From: Macrothele yani
Taxonomy: Eukaryota > Arthropoda > Arachnida > Araneae > Macrothelidae
Reading direction: 5' to 3'
Assembly: GCA_039090855.1 (NCBI GenBank)
Contig: CM077012.1
Span: 140,340,541-140,404,540 of the forward strand
DNA: 64,000 nucleotides
Below, one piece after another: positions 1 through 9,510 of the stretch. The notes below the pieces were generated by a model. That model made no database searches. It saw nothing but the letters and a program-made list of their open reading frames with translations, and was not told where the DNA came from. The translations under genes and the position numbers were made by a program. Each line of letters opens with the position of its first letter. Within the stretch, counting starts at the first letter, position 1.

Positions 1-244
1 CAGTCAAGATTCGTTATTTATTCATTTATATATTACACAATATTCCACACTCACCAACCCGGTTGGCCAGCGCGGTGAGTTATGGCCAAACCCCTCCAAA
101 ATGACTCCACAACTTAAATCTTGGCCCTCAGTCTCTGGCAGCAGGAATGTATCTGGCCAAGCCAGTGCGACATGAAGACTGATGGTGCTAAGAATCCCCG
201 GATGACCCGACTAGGCTGCCATCTGATGCTGACCTTGGCTACGT

Positions 245-1819
245 ATAATGGACGCTCCCTGTCTTCTGATTCAAGGCTTCTTTAATTGGAAGAGGAACTA
301 CAAAGGATCAAGTAGGACATCGTCGGGTTAAGTGAGGTAGGGAGAAAAGGAGAAGATCTCATTGAACTGAAAAGTGGACATCTCTTCTACTATCGTGGGA
401 CAGATACTGGCAGAACTAGTGGTGTTGAATTTATAATAAACAAGAAACTGAAGGATAAAGTTGTAGAAGTTGAAAGTTTCTCTGACAGAGCTGCACGACT
501 CGTTATCCAACTCTCGAGAAGATACCAGGCTCAGATTATCCAAACCTATGCACCCACCACAAGTCATCCTGAAGAAGAAATTGAAAAATTTTATGAGGAA
601 ATTCGTCATCTAAATAATAAAGGTGGGCAGCACTTGAAGATAATTATGGGAGATTTCAATGCAAGAATAGGGCAACGGCAACAGAATGAAACTTCAGTAG
701 GTAAATTCGATCACGGCAACAAAAACCAGCGGTGGAAATACTCTCGTTGAGTTTGCAGAGGCAGAAGGGTTTTTCATCTTGAACTCCTTTTTCAAGAAAA
801 AGCCACACAGGAAATGGACATGGAGACATCCAAATGGGACAACAAGTGAAATTGATTTTATTATGTGTAACAAAAAATTCGTCATCGAAGACTGCAGTGT
901 GCTAAACAAGTTCAACACAGGTAGTGACCATAGATTGGGGAGATGTAAGACGCACATTAAACTCGAACGTGGCAAGCTCATAAGACAAACAAAATGTATT
1001 GACATAACCAACCTTAAAAAACACCATAATACCTTCAAGTTGGAACTGAAAAACAGATTATCTGCTTTAGAAGGCCTAACATTGGAAGAAGTGGATATTT
1101 CTGAAGTTTACAGAAAAGTAACCAAAGCTCTTATGGAAACAGCAACAAAATTAGCTGGGTCTAAGAACAAGTTGCATGTGAACAAATTATCAGGAAAAAC
1201 CAAAATCTTGATGCAAAAAAGAAGAGAGCTGAGGACAACTAAAGAAGATGTGACTTCCAAAGTGGAATATATAGAGCTATGCAAGACAGTACGAAAAAGT
1301 ATCACTGAAGACGTAAGGAAATTCAACTGTGAACTAGTGAGGAAAGCAATTGAAAACAACCAAAGCCTAAAGATAGCAAAGGGACATCTCAGTAAGGGAA
1401 GAAAACAGATTATGTCACTGAGAAAAAATGGTTCTGTAACAAGAAATAGAGGCGAAATTTATGAAAGGGGTGATACATGTACTCCAGACATCATGAAAGG
1501 TACCAGTACCAGAATTCTTCCAGTCCTCCCAGCAGAAGTTGCACATGCAATCAAGAACATGAAGCGGGGAAAAGCTCCAGGAGAAGATGGAATTACTGTA
1601 GACATCATACAAGAAGCAAGTGGAGAAATCGAAACAGTACTCGCCCAAATTTTCACTCGATGCCTTAATGAAGGGAAGATTCCCGAGGATTGGAACAACG
1701 CTACAATGATCCTGCTACATAAAAAAGGTGACATTGAGGATCTCAGGAACTACAGACCTATCAGCCTCCTATCAGTGGTTTATAAAATCTTTACTAAAGT
1801 TCTTTCACACCGTTTGTAG
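245..1819 (+). pseudogene. RTE endonuclease and RT N-terminal half, broken
   Basis: Translation gives the endonuclease with IIMGDFNARIG near 643-674 and GSDHR near 920-935, then a lysine-rich linker, then the start of the RT domain with NYRPISLL at about 1750-1775. Stops occur in the first 330 bases. A one-base insertion near 731 (GCGGTGG where the other copies have GCGTGG) shifts the frame, so the visible open stretch begins at 779. An in-frame TAG at 1817-1819 cuts the RT domain. About 33-36 bp present in the copy at 44961-45000 is missing here, as it is in the copy at 60030. Confident as to family, dead as a gene. Confidence 0.85.
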
Positions 1820-1831
1820 GTAACACTGGAC

Positions 1832-3013
1832 ATGGCTCAACCGAGAGAACAAGCTGGATTCAGGAGTGGCTACAGCACAATAGATCATATCCACGTACGG
1901 AGAGAACTAATTGAAAGAGCGAGGGAATATGAACTTCCATTGTGCATGACTTTTATCGGTTATCAAAAAGCCTTTGATTCGGTGAAACCATCATCAGTTA
2001 CAATGGCTCTGAAATCCTGCAGTATTGAAGATGCATACATTAATATTATTAATAACATCTATGAAAATGCAAGTGCAAAGATTCGGCTGTTTGAAAATAC
2101 AACACGCATAAAAATTGGAAAGGGAGTGAGTCAAGGTGACACCATATCTCTGAAGCTCTTTAATGCCATATTGGAAAATGTCTTTCAATCACTGAACTGG
2201 GAAAACAAAGGGATAAAGATTAACGAAGATTATCTAACCCACCTTCGTTTTGTTGATGACGTAGTCATTTTTGCAACTACCCCATCAGAGCTGCAGAGTA
2301 TGGTCCAGGAACTTGCTGACAAGAGTAAAGAAATGGGATTAAAAATGAACTTTCAGAAGACGAAAGTGATGTTCAATGCTTTTACAAGAAATGAAGATTT
2401 ATCGATTGATGGAGAAAAGCTGGAGATAACAGACACGTACTTTTATCTTGGACAGCAGATATCAAGTGAGGGTCGCATTGATGAAGAAATTAATCGGCGT
2501 ACAAAACTTGCCTGGAGAGCTTTTGGAAGAAACAGCATAATTTTCAAGAGCAATATGCCATTATGTCTTAAAAGAAAAGTGTTTGATCAATGCATCCTTC
2601 CAGTGCTTACGTATGGTGCAGGGACGTGGACCTTAACTAAAAGAGACGTACAAAGGCTGCAGACAACTCAAAGCAGCATGGAGAGATGCATGCTTGGTGT
2701 AACCATTAGAGATAAGAAGAGGAACTCGTGGATCCGAAAAATGACAAGAGTGGAAGACATCATGATCAGAGTTGAATACCTGAAATGGAAATGGGCTGGA
2801 CATACTGCCAGAAGGACAGACCATCATTGGACAGCCGAAATTTTAGATTGGATTCCAAGGGACAGGAAAATACCCAGAAGAAGGCCACATGGGAGTTGGG
2901 TGGATATAATTCGAAAGTATGCAGGAGTGACATGGAGGAGACTGGCACAAGACAGACCGTTGTGGAGGAAACTTGGGGAGACCTTCGTCCAGCAGTGGAT
3001 TGACAATGGTTGA
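1832..3013 (+). pseudogene. RTE reverse transcriptase C-terminal half, broken
   Basis: About 393 codons stay open after the TAG at 1817. Motifs in order: QAGFRSGYST, motif A as FIGYQKAFDSV (1952-1984), GVSQGDTIS, motif C as RFVDDVVIF (2249-2275), thumb region, and a C-terminal WIRKMTRVED...RRPHGSWVD region characteristic of RTE proteins. The motif A residue that is catalytic aspartate in RTs is glycine here (codon 1958-1960), while the copy at 45477 has Asp. Motif C reads FVDD rather than FADD. The element would be inactive even without the stop. Confidence 0.85.
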
Positions 3014-3021
3014 CAATGATG

Positions 3022-3851
3022 ATATTACACAATGCTCATTATTCCTTCCTACCACTCATCCGGCAGACATTTAAATATTAATCTCGTTAAAAGAAAACAC
3101 CTTATTGAACGCAAATTTCTCGGAGAAATTGTGCCGTAATTCACCTGATTGAAATTAAATATTAATTTTAAATCATGCAAGTAACATATGTGGATTTTCA
3201 GGGGAAATAAATGACTCTACCTTGAAAATCCCCGTCGTAGGCGTCATTCATCGGCACTATTTCCAAGGAGTATACTCTTCATCAACGGCGTGGTTGGTTC
3301 GAACGTCATCTCACAGGACTTGGGTTCCACCGCCTTCGATTCATTTATGGTTGCCGGAAAAAAAATCCAACGGAAAAATAATCCAGGAAAAAAAAAAAGC
3401 CAAAGAAAAGACAAGGAAAAAAGTCCATGGAAATAAAATCCAACTTGCTACTTTCATGTAGGCTAACCAGTGAGAAACTTGGGGGTCATATAAAAATTTA
3501 TATAAAAAAAGCGCTCACTTCTCAAAGATTACAAGGACACCATAATTTGTTTCTATGTAGGTTCGAGCAACTGGGGGTCGTATAAAAATTGCATTTCTGA
3601 TTTCTTTGTGTGACTTCAATGTAGAAAGCTCTTAGGGGGTCGTATAAAAATTTTCATTGGATTTTTCCCCTGTCTCTGTTTTTTTCCTGTGGATCTTTTT
3701 GCCTAGATTGACGCCACAGGGGCAGCAGAGTGTGATTAATCAACAACCTAGGAATTAGCAATAATAAATATTTATAATCTTAGAATTGATGAAGCAAAAC
3801 TGATTGCGATTTTGAAGTTTGATAGCAATTTAATAGAAGAGAATTAAAGGG
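3022..3851. repeat. Right flank of composite, with GTATAAAAATT minisatellite
   Basis: No gene is seen. The stretch 3034-3470 is shared with 61608-62050. From 3480 to 3660 there are three units built on GGGGGTCRTATAAAAATT followed by TTTCTGATTTCTTTGTG and ATGTAG. The equivalent stretch at 62048-62370 has five units. Near 3198-3235 a short hairpin can form (GGATTTTCAGGG with CCTTGAAAATCC), exactly where the other copy carries a rearrangement. Confidence 0.7.
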
Positions 3852-4310
3852 AATTAGGGGAAATGAGATTTAGGGGAAACGAGATTAGGGCAAACGAAAT
3901 TAGGGGAAATGGGAATTCGGGTAAAAGCGATTTGGGGGAAACGCCATTAGGGTAAATGTGTTTAGGGCAAACGAGAATTAGGGGAAACGAAATTAGGGCA
4001 AACGAAATTAGGGGAAATGGGAATTCGGGTAAAAGCGATTTGGGGGAAACGCCATTAGGGTAAATGTGTTTAGGGCAAACGAGAATTAGGGGAAACGAAA
4101 TTTAAGGGGAACGAAATTAGGGGAAATGGGTAAAAGGGATTTCGGGGAAACTCCATTGTGGTAAACGTGATTAGGGCAAACGGGAATTAGGGGAAACGAG
4201 ATAAGGGCAAACGAAACTAGGGGAAATGGGAATTCGGGTAAAAGCGATTTCGGGGAAACGCCATTGGGGTAAACGTGATTAGGGCAAACGGGAATTAGGG
4301 GAAGTGAGGC
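3845..4310. repeat. Minisatellite, ~16-18-bp unit with ~108-bp higher-order period
   Basis: Irregular tandem units resembling ATTAGGGGAAACGA alternate with variants GGGCAAACGAAATTAG and GGAATTCGGGTAAAAGCG. A larger block starting GGGCAAACGAAATT recurs 108 bp later (3891 and 3999) and again near 4208. The array lies directly at the breakpoint where copy A of the composite stops matching the other copy. It creates a spurious minus-strand reading frame with repeated VCPNHVYPNGVSPKSLLP-like peptides. Confidence 0.8.
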
Positions 4311-4346
4311 TACGCGGAAATAAAGGCAGATAGCAGTGAGAGCACA

Positions 4347-4420
4347 TGCCAGTGTAGTATAGTGGATAGCACTCGGAGCTCCATGGCCGAGAGTTGTGGT
4401 TTCGAATTCCGCCCCTGGCA
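4347..4420 (+). pseudogene. tRNA-like sequence (SINE head or tRNA pseudogene)
   Basis: A 74-nt segment has an acceptor-like pair TGCCAG (start) with CTGGCA (end), an A-box-like GTAGTATAGTGGATAGCAC, a T-arm-like GTGG TTTCGAATT CCGC and a CTCGG/CCGAG anticodon-arm stem. The loop of that stem is about 10 nt rather than 7, so it is not a normal tRNA. It may be the head of a tRNA-derived SINE; a hairpin follows at 4482. Confidence 0.45.
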
Positions 4421-4481
4421 TAAAAATGGAGAAATTTACTTCGTCCATACAACCATATTTACAAAATTCATATTTTTTTTT

Positions 4482-4528
4482 GCTGTATGTTGTCAACCAT
4501 ATTTGCAATATGGTTGACAACGTACAGC
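4482..4528. repeat. 22-bp stem hairpin with 3-nt loop
   Basis: Positions 4482-4503 pair with 4507-4528 around a TGC loop; one position is a G-T type mismatch. A run of nine Ts precedes it. It could be a tiny inverted-repeat element or the tail of the adjacent tRNA-like repeat. The loop is short for a typical animal pre-miRNA. Confidence 0.7.
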
Positions 4529-5061
4529 AGTTTTGTCCGAACGCTAGGTATACATTCTGAAAAACAACAACTTCAGGCAATCTTTTTATATTTGACAGGT
4601 AAATGTTCTAGCGAAATCGAATAGTGAAGTCCGTGAATGTTCTGTTAATTATATAGCCACATGGGCGTACTGATAGCCCCCGCAACCCCAAAAGTGCGGG
4701 AGGGGGGGGGTCACGGCTAAGAGGGATCCCACCTCTAGCCTCTGAAGAAAGATTTTTCAAATTTATTGCGGGAAGTTTATATGAAACTCGTTAAAGAAAT
4801 AGCCAGGAATTTCTGACGACAGCTTCGAATGAAGTAATAAAAACAAAGGCAATTTTTGGTAATTTTTTTCAGTAAAGTAAAATCTTCAAGAAATCATTTT
4901 CTCTTTAGTTTATATAAAAGCTGGGTGACGAGAAAGATGCTATTATGGACTAGAGACCCCTTTTCACTTCCATAGCAATAGTTTCTATACACGTATATTA
5001 ACATAATGTTAATGAAATATCAATGTAATAAATGAAATTTAATATCAATGTGGATAAGGCG

Positions 5062-6079
5062 TTATACACTGAATGGCCACTTTATTATGACCATCCCCTC
5101 AGTATTTCGTTGGGCCACCTTTTGCCTTAATACTGCGTCGATTCTTCGTGGCATGGACTCCACGAGATGTTGATAGGTGGTTTGTGGAATCTGAGACCAT
5201 GCTTGATGAATAACACTTTCCAGGAGTGTAAGATTGCAGGGTTGTGGATCCAGCTGTCTGATGGCTCGTTCAACTTCATCCCACAAATTCTCAATGGGGT
5301 TGAAATCTGGAGATTGTGGGGGCCACCTAAGCAAAGTAAACTCACCGGCTTGTTCCTGAAAACAATCCTGTACAATACGAGCACTATGGCAGGACGAATT
5401 ATCTTGTTGAAAGTAGCCATCGCCATTGGGAGAAACCATCCACATGACAGGATGCACTTGGTCCGCAACGATGTTTAGATATGATGTGCCAGTCAGACGT
5501 TGATCAACACGAATTAAAGGGCCCAAAGCATGACAGGAGAACATTCCCCAAAGCATAACGTTGCCTCCACCAGCTTGAAAGGTTGTAGCAATGCATTTGG
5601 GGTCTATGCTTTCGTGCTGTTTCCTACTAATCTCACTATGCCATCGGTATGGTGCAACTGAAAATGTGATTCATCGGACCACATAATTTGTTTCCAATTA
5701 TCGACTGTCCAATCCTTGTGCTTTTGTGCAAACTGGAGACGTGTTTTCTCTTGTTAACTGCAGACAGCAAAGGTGTTCGAACAGGCCTCCGGCTGCCATA
5801 TCCCACCCGATGCAGTGTACGGCGAACAGTGCGTGCAGAGATCATTTGAGGGGATCCTTGATTAAGATGGTCTGTAACTTACTGCACTGTTGCCTTTCTG
5901 TTGTCTGTTACCAGTCTGGACACTCTCCGTTCAGCCAGAGCAGTCACTAGTTGATGACGACCACACGTTGCACGTAGAGACCCAGTTTTTTGGCTGACAG
6001 TCCAGTCTTTAAACACTTTAACAACAGCTGCTCTGGAACATTTCACGAATGCGGCGGGTTTCGGTGATACTCGCTCCAT
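5062..6079 (-). pseudogene. Tc1-like transposase pseudogene
   Basis: Three blocks in different frames follow the family order. 5879-6079 is the N-terminal helix-turn-helix region (MERVSPKPAAFVKCSRAAVV and the following SQKTGSLRATCGRHQLVT). 5636-5845 is the second DNA-binding region (ISARTVRRTLHRVGYGSRRP). 5062-5556 is the C-terminal half of the DDE domain, with QDNSSCHSA (second Asp) and SPDFNPIENLWDEVER (the Glu of DD34E). The segment with the first catalytic Asp, near 5560-5640, is out of frame. Family assignment is secure; function is lost. Confidence 0.9.
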
Positions 6080-6288
6080 GGCTCTGAGCTCCTACAATCA
6101 TCCTAAGTTGAAAGTCCGTCAAATTTCATTTTTTACCCATCTCGTCACCCAAAAATCAATTCTACTACTGTCGCAAGCGCTAAGCTTTCCCTTTTTATAC
6201 TAGCCTCGCTCTCTGGCGGCAACAGCGTGCAGCCATATCTCATTTGCTTAAAACTGTCAGGTGGTCATAATAAAGTGGCCACTCAGTG
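5067..6288 (-). mobile_element. Tc1-like transposon, both inverted repeats present, dead
   Basis: Terminal inverted repeats start CACTGAATGGCCACTTTATT on the left and CACTGAGTGGCCACTTTATT on the right (minus strand), each bordered by TA. The length of 1222 bp is usual for Tc1 elements. The transposase runs on the minus strand (5100-6079) and is broken by frame changes. The insertion sits inside the hAT-like element 4660-7848. Confidence 0.92.
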
Positions 6289-6734
6289 TATAATACTTGT
6301 TTGCACATCATCTTTCATAACTTAATGAGCTAAAAGGTGTGTTTTGCGGGAACGAAAAATGCAGACCTGTCATTTATTTTATAACAGAGTGAAAGGAAAA
6401 TAATTTTTACTATGTGCAAACTATCGTAACCATGGGCGGCGGAAGGTAGAGGACACGGGGATCCGGACCCCCCGGAATTTCATGGTCCCCTCACACTGGG
6501 GGAGGGGGTCTTCCAACTAAACACCTTCAAAATTTATGGTTCACATATAATGCAACGTTTTTTTGTTTTGTTTTTATTATGAAAATTTCCTGAACATCAC
6601 ACCACGTTTCACAGTTTCCTGGAAAACGCTTCAAGTACAACTTTGAAAATTGATTTTGCACAAATAAGTTGAAACGTTAACTCAGTGTTGTGTTTTTCCC
6701 CCCTTTTTTAGAAGATCGTTAAAGAATTCTCAAA

Positions 6735-7189
6735 TAGCAATGGGCTTGGATATATTGCCAGAAGAACTGGCTACCGTTTAACAACTGAGACATTACATTG
6801 GATTTCACCATGGGGCAGGAGAAGACCCAGAAGCAGACGACCTGGGAGATCGGTGCATGAAATTCGAAAGCATGGTGGAGTGACTTGGAAGAGATATTCT
6901 GAAGGCAAAAATTGCCGCCCGGTGGCGCAGTGGTCTAAGCGATGGCCTCTGATCATTCGTTCGAAAGGGGTCCGGGTTCGAATCCCGGTGAGGCATGGAT
7001 GTTGTGTTTGTCTTACGGCACTGGCTCTCTCCTTTCCTGGAACCAGTGACCCTATATAAATTAGAGACGGGCGACTGCTCATAGCCCATTGAGTTGCTCA
7101 CAGTGGTCGTTAAACCTTCAATAAAAAAAAAAAAAAAAAAGCCAGAAAGTTATAGACGAGACCATTCAGCAGTGGATTCACGATAGTTG
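6735..7189 (+). mobile_element. RTE LINE 3' fragment, split by a SINE
   Basis: 6735-6913 translates to a C-terminal RTE stretch (IARRTG...WISPWGRRRPRS...VHEIRKHGGVTWKR) that matches codons near 2790-2950 of copy A. 7141-7189 continues it with the conserved CAGCAGTGGATTCACGATAG-like tail (GACCATTCAGCAGTGGATTC). The gap between is exactly the SINE at 6914-7140. Confidence 0.8.
6914..7140 (+). mobile_element. tRNA-derived SINE (family 1), near full length
   Basis: The head GCCGCCCGGTGGCGCAGTGG has a pol III A box and GGTTCGAATCC is the B box, followed by a family-specific body ending GGTCGTTAAACCTTCAATA and a poly(A) tail of about 18. At least nine other copies or fragments occur in this window. 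It interrupts an RTE fragment. Confidence 0.93.
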
Positions 7190-8045
7190 ATTGTGTGTAC
7201 GTGTACTTACATACTGTACAAACAATAAACTCATCTTTTTTTTAACTCTGGGAGAAGTTAGAGTTCGCCCCCCCCCCCCTGAAATTCTTGGGTTCCACCG
7301 CCCATGATTGTAACGTTATGTTAAGTGTGTTTTTCTTTATATTCAAGAGTAAATAATTTAAGCAATTTTACTCTTTTTGTGCCACAATTCTTAATTTTTA
7401 CTTTTTAATTTGTTTATTTATGCTCTGTACTTTCGTATAAATCGGAAAAGGTCATTAGACACTGCTGTCACACCGTACGTGTTTTTTGTGTGTGATCGTG
7501 AGGCATTTCAGAGAGGCTGGCCTTCGTTCTCCGAAAGAATAAAATTTGCATGATATGATTATCTTTGACAAAGGTTTTTTGTAATACTTTTTATTGGTAT
7601 AAAACTAGTGCAAGCATTTTAATTACAATGTGTTGATTTGTGTTGCAACCAAGTGTAATAATTTTGGTTGTACGAAAAATGCCTTATACTTTCCAAAGAA
7701 TTTGAATTACTGAACGCCAGTAAAACCTAGTTAATAATATGGAATTGAAAAATTTCAGTAACTGAAAGGAAATAGATTTTTTCGCAAAAGGGTCTCGCAG
7801 ATTATATTTTTGTAATGGGGGAGGCCCCGAGTTTTTCATACGCCACTGTATAGCCCTCTTCGGAATAATTTTCTTCTGTTCTTGACTTTGAATGATATAT
7901 TTTAGGTAACTTCTTCTGTGTATTAAATTCAGTGTAAAACATATACAAAACGAATATAATTATATTTTCGTACATTTAGACGATTAACGTGACATCAAGG
8001 ATTACAAGTCATCAAAATTTCTTTGTATATCGTCACGTATGTTTG

Positions 8046-8394
8046 TTTGAGGGTTTAATGACCAGCGTGAGCAACTCAACGGGATATGAGCAGCCGCCTG
8101 TCCATAATTTAGGGCCACTGATGCCAGGGAAGGGAGAGAGCCAAACATACAATTCATGTCTCACCCGTACTCAGTGGCGTAGTCAGAAATTTGGTAGGGG
8201 GGGGGGTCCATGGATTTGGTTCATTGGTGAAAGCCTCATGTATTCATATGTATCGCTTTAAATTGGTACTCAGTACTCCTCTCAAGAAGTGTCCGAACCA
8301 GAGGACCCCACCCCCGGCTACGCCTCGGCTCGTACTCATCTCGGATGAATAGTCAGAAGCCAGAGCCTCGTACCGCTCGGCTATCGGGGCAGCT
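8046..8394 (-). mobile_element. SINE family 1 copy interrupted by a small hAT MITE
   Basis: The body (GGGTTTAATGACCAGCGTGA on the plus strand) and the tRNA-derived head (TCGGATGAATAGTCAGAAGC) are recognisable in antisense orientation. They are separated by the insertion at 8172-8328. No long T run marks the tail, so the copy is old. Confidence 0.75.
8172..8328. mobile_element. 157-bp hAT-type MITE
   Basis: Ends CAGTGGCGTAGTC and, inverted, CCGAGGCGTAGCC; subterminal G run on the left and C runs on the right. Flanked by CCCGTACT (8164-8171) and CTCGTACT (8329-8336), an 8-bp near-duplication. No coding capacity. It sits inside a SINE. Confidence 0.7.
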
Positions 8395-8553
8395 TTTTGC
8401 CTAATTCCCTTACCTGCATCCCAATGCTGAGCGGCTAGTCCATTTTTTGTTTGGTCAGCAGAATTTAGATGTACAACTGTGAATGTTGTATGCATGCACT
8501 TATAGTGTGATTATTTCAGTAGCAAGAACCATACCCTAAATTGGATGACAATT

Positions 8554-8802
8554 TCAGAATTGTATGCGAGAAAAACCAGGTAGGCTCAGTTCTGATTGAG
8601 CCGTCAGTTTGGAACGTAGGACTATATACGACTTGCAGATCGGAGAGTTTAAATGAGCTAGATTTTGAAATGATTCTCGATACTCTTTAGTTCGTTGGGC
8701 TGCAGTCTTCTTCGGCTTCTTACATTTCTCATCACTTGCTCTTGCCTCTCGTTTTGATTTTCTCCACTTTTGCTTGCGTTCATTCTGCGAATTTCGCGGC
8801 AT
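8554..8802 (-). CDS. Small basic hypothetical protein or first exon
   Basis: From ATG at 8800-8802 the frame reads MPRNSQNERKQKWRKSKR and continues with a Lys/Arg-rich, helix-forming stretch ending near TAAQRTKEYRE, then a less biased tail to a stop at 8554. The AQRTKEYRE-like basic helix resembles motifs I associate with uncharacterised arthropod and transposon proteins, but I cannot name a family. Upstream on the minus strand (8840-9130) is unusually GC- and CpG-rich for this window, as a promoter or TE 5' region might be. It may be a first exon, or the remains of a TE gene. Function unknown. Confidence 0.35.
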   Translation of the reverse strand: MPRNSQNERKQKWRKSKREARASDEKCKKPKKTAAQRTKEYRESFQNLAHLNSPICKSYIVLRSKLTAQSELSLPGFSRIQF

Positions 8803-9205
8803 TGTCACAATGTTAACCCGTTCACACGAAAACAATTTTTAGAATTTTTAGTTTAAACCACTGCGAAATGTTCTTCGTATATTTGAATAGATCTCGTCGA
8901 GAGCTTTAAAACGATATCACGCACAGTCTTGTTCCGCTCGCGGTTGCCGAGATAGACTGAGTCAAACGCGGCGGTACACTCAGAAATATTGCATCATCTC
9001 ACCCGCGCACTCGGAGCGTCGCGCGCACCATGTATTTGCGCAGCACGCGAATTGGACTCCATGCTGTTTAAGAATACGCTAACACGATTTGCGTGCGGCA
9101 CGTATTTTTAACGCTATAATGATTTCAATTGGGACCTATTTTTTATCACAGGCTGTCGGCAGTAAGTCGCTCCATGTAGCCGCGGAGTTCGACGTAGTCG
9201 TACGT

Positions 9206-9231
<26 letters not shown>
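9206..9231. repeat. Poly(A) run
   Basis: Twenty-six or so As follow GTAGTCGTACGT. It could be the tail of an unrecognised retroposon ending here, since the preceding ~300 bp differs in composition from its surroundings. Confidence 0.8.
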
Positions 9232-9236
<5 letters not shown>

Positions 9237-9510
9237 GTAATATTTTCATAAACGTAAAAGAAAAAATCGTCAGGAAACTAACGAAATGATGCAAGATAGA
9301 CTTGTAGAACTGAAATAAATATAAGGTGTTCAAATGAAAAGGTACGAAACGTCATAAGAGCGTAACCGTTAACATATTTGCCTATGCCGCTATGGGAGAA
9401 CGTAGCGACACATCTAGGGATGCGATTGGAGTCGCCGGCGTGGATCGGAGCATGCGCAGGAGAGAGCAGAGGCTCTTATAAAGAGCGCCGTCCAATTGAC
9501 GCGGCAGTGC

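Larger units (their letters stand above)
42..3021 (+). mobile_element. RTE-clade non-LTR retrotransposon, 5'-truncated, dead (copy A)
   Basis: The insert is flanked by a 12-bp target-site duplication ATATTACACAAT at 30-41 and 3022-3033. It encodes an apurinic-type endonuclease followed by a reverse transcriptase, and ends in the short TTGACAATGGTTGACAATGA tail typical of RTE elements, with no poly(A). The order endonuclease-RT without a gag-like ORF1 fits the RTE clade. The 5' end begins at CCACACTCACC; the copy at 43552 shows related sequence extending further upstream, so this copy is probably 5'-truncated. It cannot move on its own because of several frame breaks. Confidence 0.85.
1..3851 (+). 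repeat. Composite repeat, copy A (RTE LINE plus host repeat flanks)
   Basis: This block matches 58571-62537 nearly base for base, apart from point changes and small indels. It consists of a short left flank (1-41, cut by the window edge), an RTE LINE (42-3021) and about 830 bp of right flank (3022-3851). Similarity stops just after ATTAAAGGG, where this copy enters a minisatellite. The right flank holds a non-coding stretch and three units of a ~65-90 bp minisatellite each carrying GGGGGTCGTATAAAAATT or a variant. The left limit cannot be seen. No terminal inverted repeat is evident, so the carrier could be a segmental duplication or an unrecognised mobile repeat. Confidence 0.85.
6431..7306. 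mobile_element. hAT-like non-autonomous element with 8-bp TSD
   Basis: The ends are inverted: CATGGGCGGCGGAA at 6431 and TTCCACCGCCCATG ending at 7306. Direct duplications ATCGTAAC (6423-6430) and ATTGTAAC (7307-7314) flank it, matching at 7 of 8. The subterminal regions are rich in G or C runs. Inside lies a fragment of an RTE 3' end, itself split by a SINE. Confidence 0.8.
4660..7848. mobile_element. Non-autonomous hAT-like element carrying nested insertions
   Basis: Left end CATGGGCGTACTGATAGCC and right end, read inward on the minus strand, CAGTGGCGTATGAAAAACTC share CA(G)TGGGCGTA-TGA. Flanking 8-bp duplications TATAGCCA (4652-4659) and TATAGCCC (7849-7856) match at 7 of 8. An 8-bp TSD with CAGTGGCGTA-like ends is the hAT signature. 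After removing the Tc1 at 5067-6288 and the hAT element at 6431-7306, roughly 1.1 kb of AT-rich non-coding sequence remains. Its left 200 bp is also found at 25845. Confidence 0.65.

Noticed and set aside
3845..4310. TTAGGG strings resembling interstitial telomere repeats
   Set aside because: TTAGGG occurs only within a longer ATTAGGGGAAACGA-like unit and never as consecutive hexamers.
4086..4580. 164-codon minus-strand frame with repeated VCPNHVYPNGVSPKSLLP
   Set aside because: The repeats come straight from the minisatellite, and the frame crosses the tRNA-like unit and hairpin; no protein family fits.
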